Shown piece after piece: positions 39,366-44,070 of a stretch of 44,070 bases of DNA. Source of the DNA: WQXF01 sp031552825. Its GTDB lineage: Bacteria; Bacillota; Clostridia; Christensenellales; Aristaeellaceae. Location of the stretch: positions 1-44,070 of the forward strand of contig JAVBMD010000017.1 of NCBI GenBank assembly GCA_031552825.1, written 5' to 3'. The notes under the pieces were generated by a model. That model saw only the letters and a list, made by a program, of their open reading frames with translations. It was not told the DNA's origin and ran no database searches. Positions within the stretch are counted from its first letter, which is position 1; each line of letters starts with the position of its first letter. The translations under genes and the position numbers were made by a program.

Positions 39366-40543
39366 GCACGCGCCTCCGCCCATTTAATCAAGGTATCCAC
39401 CGCGGCGCGCGCCAGCGCCAGCTGCCCCGGCAGCGCCTCGCGCAGCGCCTCCCGCTCGGCTTCCTCGCGCTTGAGCAGCGCGTCGAAGGCGGAGGTCAGC
39501 TCCGCCGCCGAGGCCAGTTCCTGCACCGGCAACACGTGCCCGGTTTCCTCGCCGTACAGGTCGCGCGCGATGCCCCGCGCCTTTACCGAGTAGCCCAATA
39601 CCAGCGTCGGCACCCCTGTGGCGTAGGCGGCGATGGTGGCGTGGGTGCGCGCCGCGATCAGGCAGCGCATTTGCGCGATATAGCCCTTGAGCTGCGGCGC
39701 GGTCAGCGCGGGATCCAGCAGCAGCACGCGCGGCTCCCCGGAGAAGCGCTCTTTCAGCGCGCCCAGCGTTTGCAGATCGTCGTCATGGCTCCAGCGCACG
39801 TGCGGCACAAGCGCCACCGCGCAATCGGTCGCCCGCAGGATATGGCGGATCAGCGCCGCCGAGGCCTCCAGCGCGTCGACGTCCGCCTTGGCGTGCTTGA
39901 GCGCCAGCGGGCTGATGTTGAACCCCACCGTATTGCCCGGCGCGAAGCCCGGCGGCAGCGGAAGTTGCTCCATCGGCAGCGCGAAAGCCGGATCGGCGGC
40001 ACGCGTGGGCGCAAGCCCCGCATCCAGCATCGCCTGATGCGTGATCGATTCGCGGGCAAACAGCGCGCCGTAACGCCGCAAATCCGCCAGCACCGCGCCC
40101 TCCAGCCGCTCCGGATCCACCGAACAGCCCCACAGCGCGAAGCGCTTGCCCGTCGTAACCAAGCGGCGGTTGATGGCGTAGAGCGCCTCGGGCGGGTTGT
40201 AGCAGTAAGTGTCCCCGCCGATGGACAGACACACGTCGGCTCGGCGCGCGGCGCGCAGCATCCGCCCCTGCGTGCGCTCCGCGTAGGCCTCCTGCCCGCG
40301 CAGACGGTAGGCCAGCGACGCGCATACGCGATCCCACGAATAAGGCGTGACACCGTGCCGCAGGACGCGATCCACGATGCCCGCTTCCGCCAGTCCGCGA
40401 TCCTCATCGGGGCGCTCGGAGCAAAGCGTGAGCGACGCGTCGGCTCCGGCCTCGCGCAGCAGCGCGTGCGTGCCGCGCACGATGGCCTCGCACCCCCGGT
40501 TGCCGCAACCGCCGTGACCGTATAGTAAAAAGGATTGTTTCAT
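39362..40543 (-). CDS. Polysaccharide pyruvyl transferase family protein
   Basis: A 393-residue CsaB-type enzyme, expected to put pyruvate ketals on surface sugars, which in many Firmicutes anchor S-layer (SLH) proteins. Motifs: YGHGGCGNRGCEAIVRG at the N-terminus, LSIGGDTYCY, ARESITHQAML and the C-terminal ARTHATIAAYATGVPTL-LGYSVKARGIARD. It follows the glycosyltransferase gene by 12 nt. Confidence 0.9.
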   Translation of the reverse strand: MKQSFLLYGHGGCGNRGCEAIVRGTHALLREAGADASLTLCSERPDEDRGLAEAGIVDRVLRHGVTPYSWDRVCASLAYRLRGQEAYAERTQGRMLRAARRADVCLSIGGDTYCYNPPEALYAINRRLVTTGKRFALWGCSVDPERLEGAVLADLRRYGALFARESITHQAMLDAGLAPTRAADPAFALPMEQLPLPPGFAPGNTVGFNISPLALKHAKADVDALEASAALIRHILRATDCAVALVPHVRWSHDDDLQTLGALKERFSGEPRVLLLDPALTAPQLKGYIAQMRCLIAARTHATIAAYATGVPTLVLGYSVKARGIARDLYGEETGHVLPVQELASAAELTSAFDALLKREEAEREALREALPGQLALARAAVDTLIKWAEARA

Positions 40544-40555
40544 TGTTGCCTCCCA

Positions 40556-41482
40556 TTATTCCGCTTGGCTGATTTGCCGGAACACCATGCCGTCCTGATG
40601 CGCCGCCACCGCCGCCCACAGCAGCCCCTGCTTGGCGGGCAGCGCGCCCAAGGCGACGCCGCCGTTGATGCGCGCGCGCGCCGCAGCGTCGAACCGGCGC
40701 ACGCCGTCTCGCGCCAGCAGGCCGACGTGCAGCTCGAGAAAATCGCGATAGTGTGCCACCTTGAGGCCGCGCTCCCGCAGAAAGGCGTCGATGCCCTCCA
40801 GCATCGGCATGTGCGCGCCGTAACGATCCGCCTGCCGGTGCATCGCCGAGGCGGCGTGCTGCCGGTATTCGTACAGCACCGCCGGTACGTGCGCCCAACT
40901 TCGCGCGGCGGAAAAGGCGCGCAGGTTGAACAGCACATCCTCGCCGATGCGCACGCCCTCGGGCATGCGCAGCCGCTGCTCCAGCAAGAACGTGCGGCGG
41001 TAGAGCTTGCCCCATACGGCGTTGTAGCGTCCGTCGCCGCGCACCAGCGCGCTCAGTATTTGCGCGCGGGTTGCGTGCGGCGGGCAGGCGATAGCGGGCG
41101 ACGCGCCGCCCTCGGTATGCGCGCGGTGATCCGAGGTCACGATATCCGTCGGCTCCGGCGCGCGGCGCGCGGCCTGCCACAGGCGCTCCAGCGCGTCGGG
41201 CGGCAGCCAGTCGTCGACGTCCACGAAAGCGATGTAGTCGCCGTTCGCCTTGTCGATGCCGGTGTTGCGCGCCGCCGATACCCCGGCGTTGACCTGGTGC
41301 AGCGCACGGATGCGCCGGTCGCTCGCGGCGGCGGCGTGAATCCGCTTTGCGGTGCCGTCGGTGGAACCGTCGTCCACGCACAATATTTCGATGTCGGCCA
41401 AGGTTTGGGCGCGCAATTGCGCCAAGCAGCCCGCGATAAACCGCTCCGCCTGATAGGCGGGCACGACGACGCTCACGCGCAT
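40556..41482 (-). CDS. Family-2 glycosyltransferase
   Basis: A 308-residue GT2 enzyme. The nucleotide-binding start is VSVVVPAYQAERFI, then CVDDGSTDGT, GVSAARNTGI and the metal motif FVDVDDW. The C-terminal part (IGEDVLFNLRAF) is the usual EpsJ-type acceptor region. The true start is ATG 41482, with GGAGGAGG upstream, overlapping the previous gene by 10 nt. It is highly similar in layout to both halves of the preceding fused protein, so the three domains probably arose by duplication. Confidence 0.93.
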   Translation of the reverse strand: MRVSVVVPAYQAERFIAGCLAQLRAQTLADIEILCVDDGSTDGTAKRIHAAAASDRRIRALHQVNAGVSAARNTGIDKANGDYIAFVDVDDWLPPDALERLWQAARRAPEPTDIVTSDHRAHTEGGASPAIACPPHATRAQILSALVRGDGRYNAVWGKLYRRTFLLEQRLRMPEGVRIGEDVLFNLRAFSAARSWAHVPAVLYEYRQHAASAMHRQADRYGAHMPMLEGIDAFLRERGLKVAHYRDFLELHVGLLARDGVRRFDAAARARINGGVALGALPAKQGLLWAAVAAHQDGMVFRQISQAE

Positions 41483-43659
41483 GGCGCACCTCCTCCGATA
41501 ATCCGGCGCGCGATATCCGCCGTCCAGCGGCACGCGCGCTTGGCAAAATCCCGCAAGCGCAGCGCGCTCAGCACGGCAAAGGCATAGACCGGCGCGTATC
41601 CCCCGGCGCGCACGGCGGCAAACATCGGCTTGTCCACCCAACGCAGCTTGGCGGGGTCGATGCCCTCCAGCGCGACGGGGCGCACCTCCGCGTTGAAATC
41701 GCGCAGCACGCCGCCGATGCCCCGGGACTTGTACAACCGCAGCGCATGGCTGTGGCAGTAGGCGCGGAAGTATGCTTCCCGCAGCGAAAGCCGCGCGAGC
41801 GTGGCGCGCATGCCATCCAGCCACGGCAGATGCCGCGCGTAGTGCTCCGCCGCCGGGATGCCGCGCATCGCCGATTCGCCGTGGATGCGGTATGTATACG
41901 TCACGTTCGGCAGATGTGCCACCGCTCCGGCGCGCGCGTAGGCTTCCAGGTTGAACAGCGCGTCCTCGCCGATGCGCAACCCGGCCTGCGCGCGCACCCG
42001 CCAGCGCATCAGCATCTCCCGTCGGTACAGCTTGTTGCACATGCTGTTGTACACGCTGTCGCCCTCGATGAGGCGCAGCAGCACCTGTCGGCGGCTTTTG
42101 CAGCGCTTTCCCGGCGAGAACACCCGGCTTTGGCCGTCGGGGTAGCGCTCTCGGTGCCGTGCGCTGACGATGTCCAGCGCGGGGTTATTTTCGATGGCGG
42201 CAAATAGCGCCGCCAGCGCGTCGGGCGAAATCGTGTCGTCTGCGTCGCAGAACATCACGTAGGCACCGGTGGCCGCCTCCAGCCCGGCGTTGCGCGCGGC
42301 GGAAACCCCGGCATTGGCTTGGTGCAGCACCCGCACGCGCCGGTCGCGCCCGGCGCAGGCGTCGGCCACCTCGCGGCTGCCGTCGGTGGAGCCGTCGTTG
42401 ACGATAATGGCCTCAAAATCCGCCAGCGTTTGCGCACACAGCGAAGCCACGCACGCTTCCAAATAAGAAGCGGCGTTGTAACACGGCACGATGATGGAAA
42501 TCAGCGGAATCCCCCCGCCACTGCCGTGGCCCTCCCCCCTTTGATAAGGGAGGCTTGGGGTTTTCGCCAAGTCGCATTCTTCTTGCCTTGCCTCCCTTGC
42601 CAAAGGGAGGGGGACCGCGTGAGCGGTGGAGGGATTCCGTCCCGCCAGCCGCAGGGTATGGGTGGCGTCGCCGCGCAGCCACGCGGCGGCAAACGCGCGC
42701 GCGCGCCATTGGGTGCGGATGCCCTTGCCGGTATGAAGCAAGTACATCGGCAGCGCGCCGCCCCACTCCAGCTCCCGCAGCAACGCCCGCAGCGCCGGGC
42801 GTTCCCTCGCTTCCAGCAGCGCGGCGGCGGCGTCCGCCGTGGAGGGGTCGCTCGCCAGCCCTTTGGTGGCAAGCTGGTACAGCAGCATCGGCAGCACGTG
42901 GCGCAACTCCGCCCCGCGCCCGATCTGGCGGGCGTAGTCGGCATACCGCAGCGCCAGCTCGATCAGCCTGCGCGCGAACTGCGGCTTGCGCGCGCCCATC
43001 AGCCCATCCTCGCGCTGGCGGTAAAATACATACGGTGCGTCCAGCGCCACCAGCTTGCGGGTATGCAGCAGGTACATGGCGCTGAACAGCGTGTCCTCGG
43101 CGAATATTTCGCGGTTGGGCGCGAAGCGCAACCCCTGCGCCTCGACGATATCGCGGCGGTAGAGCTTGCTCCACGCCTCCTGCCCGTGTACATAGGGAAA
43201 CCAGTAGCGGTAAAAATACTTCGGCAACCCCAGCGCGTCCAGATCCAGCACCTCGGCGCGCATCGGCAGGTACGCGGGCTCGGTATGATCGTCGAACGCC
43301 CGGCAGTAGTTCCACAGCACCTGCTCCGCGCCGTGCGCCTCGGCGGCCTGCCAAGCGTCGGCGGCCAGCGTCGGCGCGATCCAATCGTCGGCGTCGACGA
43401 ACAGCAGGTACTTGCCGGTGGCCTCCGCCATCCCGGCGTTGCGCGCCGAGGAGAGGCCGCCGTTTTCCTTGCGCAAGCAGCGGATGCGCGCATCGCGCGC
43501 AGCGTAGTCCATCATGATGGCCGGACTTTCGTCGGGCGTGCCGTCGTCAACCAGCAGAATCTCCAGATCCGGCTCGGTCTGCGCGAGGATGCTATCCAAG
43601 CACCGCGGCAGGTACGCCGCCACATTATAGATCGGCACGATCACGCTGATCTTGGGCAT
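41473..43659 (-). CDS. Tandem family-2 glycosyltransferase fused by a palindromic repeat
   Basis: A 728-residue protein of two GT2 domains. Domain 1 (1 to about 340) begins ISVIVPIYN with VDDGTPDES (38-46) and VDADDW. Domain 2 (386-728) begins ISIIVPCYNAASYL with VNDGSTDGS and CDADD. Each ends in the same helical acceptor region (domain 2: RIGEDALFNLEAYA). Residues 341-385 (RNPSTAHAVPLPLAREARQE ... GGGIP) are entirely encoded by a palindromic repeat at 42505-42639, a composition unlike either domain. The repeat appears to have inserted between two genes and joined them into one frame. It is the first gene of the operon, with a good ribosome site. Two linked enzymes could add sugars in sequence to the growing unit. 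Confidence 0.9.
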   Translation of the reverse strand: MPKISVIVPIYNVAAYLPRCLDSILAQTEPDLEILLVDDGTPDESPAIMMDYAARDARIRCLRKENGGLSSARNAGMAEATGKYLLFVDADDWIAPTLAADAWQAAEAHGAEQVLWNYCRAFDDHTEPAYLPMRAEVLDLDALGLPKYFYRYWFPYVHGQEAWSKLYRRDIVEAQGLRFAPNREIFAEDTLFSAMYLLHTRKLVALDAPYVFYRQREDGLMGARKPQFARRLIELALRYADYARQIGRGAELRHVLPMLLYQLATKGLASDPSTADAAAALLEARERPALRALLRELEWGGALPMYLLHTGKGIRTQWRARAFAAAWLRGDATHTLRLAGRNPSTAHAVPLPLAREARQEECDLAKTPSLPYQRGEGHGSGGGIPLISIIVPCYNAASYLEACVASLCAQTLADFEAIIVNDGSTDGSREVADACAGRDRRVRVLHQANAGVSAARNAGLEAATGAYVMFCDADDTISPDALAALFAAIENNPALDIVSARHRERYPDGQSRVFSPGKRCKSRRQVLLRLIEGDSVYNSMCNKLYRREMLMRWRVRAQAGLRIGEDALFNLEAYARAGAVAHLPNVTYTYRIHGESAMRGIPAAEHYARHLPWLDGMRATLARLSLREAYFRAYCHSHALRLYKSRGIGGVLRDFNAEVRPVALEGIDPAKLRWVDKPMFAAVRAGGYAPVYAFAVLSALRLRDFAKRACRWTADIARRIIGGGAPCA
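42505..42639. repeat. 135-bp palindromic element inside the coding frame
   Basis: The outer ends are CGGAATCC (42505) and GGATTCCG (to 42639). Arms of about 50 nt are imperfect inverted repeats of each other, and each arm holds a smaller palindrome (CCCTTTGATAAGGG and CCCTTGCCAAAGGG). It looks like a MITE-like or REP-like dispersed element. The length is 45 codons, a multiple of 3, with no stop in the frame used. A short relative lies at 18016-18052. Confidence 0.88.
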
Positions 43660-43685
43660 GCGCCGCCTCCTCTCGTATCCGTCTC

Positions 43686-43714
43686 ATTATAGCATTCATC
43701 GCCCCCAGCGGCAA
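43686..43714 (-). promoter_or_regulatory. Promoter of the surface-glycan operon
   Basis: TTGCCG (43709-43714) and TATAAT (43686-43691) are 17 nt apart on the minus strand, 27 nt before the first start codon. It shares the unusual TTGCCG -35 with the promoter at 34761-34789. Confidence 0.83.
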
Positions 43715-43715
43715 G

Positions 43716-43744
43716 AAAACAGGGCGAGGAACCTCCCGCCCTGT
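43716..43744 (-). terminator. Hairpin upstream of the glycan operon
   Basis: ACAGGGCG (43719-43726) and CGCCCTGT (43737-43744) form an 8-bp stem followed on the minus strand by TTTTC. It could stop leftward transcripts from the right, insulating the operon. 43745-43841 is AT-richer non-coding DNA in which the left end of a second IS must lie; I could not define it. Confidence 0.6.
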
Positions 43745-43841
43745 GTAGAGCTACAATACATATGCGAATCAAGAGTTGAAAAGTTAGAAGAGGGCCGAAA
43801 ACCAAAAGGACAAGCAGTCGAGAGCGTCGAATTGAAATGTT

Positions 43842-44070
43842 ATGTTGGCATATCAACAGATCGCGCTATATTGCACCGTTTGTCGGTATTATAATAGCGG
43901 AATCCGGGCACAAGCGCAACGTCAAAGCAACAATTTCCGTCCCTAATTCACAGATGAAGAGGCGATAACGGTTTATCTCTTGGGGATTCAGCAGCGGAGA
44001 TTCGAAGTTAAGGCGATCTACAGCTACACAAAAATGCACTTGTCTGATTGGTTTCCTGCGCTTCCTAGTT
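43842..44070 (+). pseudogene. Transposase N-terminus interrupted by a stop, runs off the window
   Basis: From ATG 43842 the frame reads MLAYQQIALYCTVCRYYNSG and on to NNFRP, then meets TAA at 43944-43946, and continues in the same frame as FTDEEAITVYLLGIQQRRFE ... HLSDWFPALPS to the window edge. The second part closely matches the conserved N-terminal region of DDE transposases of the IS4/IS5 superfamily type (DEEAxTVYLxG ... WFPxLPSYQ). The stop seems to replace one residue between RP and FTDEEA, so the copy is inactive unless the stop is read through. The start has no clear ribosome site. The rest and the IS ends lie outside. Confidence 0.7.

Noticed and set aside
37597..39369. Minus-strand open frame of 590 codons overlapping the flippase
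   Set aside because: It is another frame of the flippase and F420-beta-like genes, with His/Arg-rich low-complexity translation.
41473..43659. Two glycosyltransferase genes split by sequencing error
   Set aside because: The frame is open throughout, the junction is an intact palindromic element of 45 codons, and domain 2 has no ribosome site or start of its own, so a real fusion is the simpler reading.
43652..43894. 80-codon plus-strand ORF at the right edge
   Set aside because: It starts inside the 5' end of the glycosyltransferase gene on the other strand, spans a promoter and hairpin, and its frame disagrees with the transposase-like frame.

Overview
The window reads as chromosome of a high-GC, Gram-positive member of the Firmicutes, most likely Clostridia. 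The pointers are a murB-rapZ-whiA-crh run, a split-subunit glycine decarboxylase (gcvPA/gcvPB), a BlaI/BlaR1 pair, a CotH-family protein, secreted SH3b proteins, strong AGGAGG ribosome binding sites and TTGACA-17-TATAAT type promoters. TGA is used as a normal stop. No species can be named from the sequence alone.

Layout. 1-1840: a tRNA-Val gene with its own promoter, then a complete IS30-family element (231-1806) flanked by unusual 18-nt direct repeats. 1940-4131: a Cys/Pro-rich probable surface protein followed by a glycosyltransferase with features of polypeptide GalNAc-transferases. 4172-5225: a flavin/PNPOx-fold protein and an Rrf2 regulator that share near-identical operators. 5326-8871: a GH3 glycosidase and a secreted CotH-like kinase. 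8970-11610: an ECF sigma factor with a 55-residue companion, a SprT-like metalloprotein and an SH3b/peptidoglycan-binding exported protein. 11681-13204: an unrecognised exported protein. 13371-19239: the complete glycine cleavage operon gcvT-gcvH-gcvPA-gcvPB-lpdA. 19319-23357: BlaI/BlaR1-type module, then a Crp/Fnr regulator divergent from a ferredoxin-like protein. 23436-27780: crh-whiA-rapZ-murB operon (minus strand) and an orphan solute-binding-like protein. 27903-31797: potABCD polyamine ABC transporter, divergent from a class-3 lipase-like protein. 33509-34672: a five-SH3b exported protein. 34838-43714: a cell-surface glycan region with a large membrane protein on the plus strand, convergent to a five-gene operon of glycosyltransferases, polysaccharide pyruvyl transferase, flippase and an F420-hydrogenase-beta-like protein. 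The right edge holds the start of a second, unrelated transposase gene broken by a stop codon.

How it fits together. The surface-glycan operon, the Cys/Pro-rich protein with its glycosyltransferase, the SH3b proteins, CotH and GH3 all point to envelope or spore-surface building. The gcv and pot operons are ordinary metabolism and transport. The most unusual single observation is a 135-bp palindromic repeat (42505-42639) that is read through in frame as a 45-residue linker joining two glycosyltransferase domains in one 728-residue protein. A short relative of the same repeat sits between gcvT and gcvH. All calls come from reading the sequence; no database search was run.
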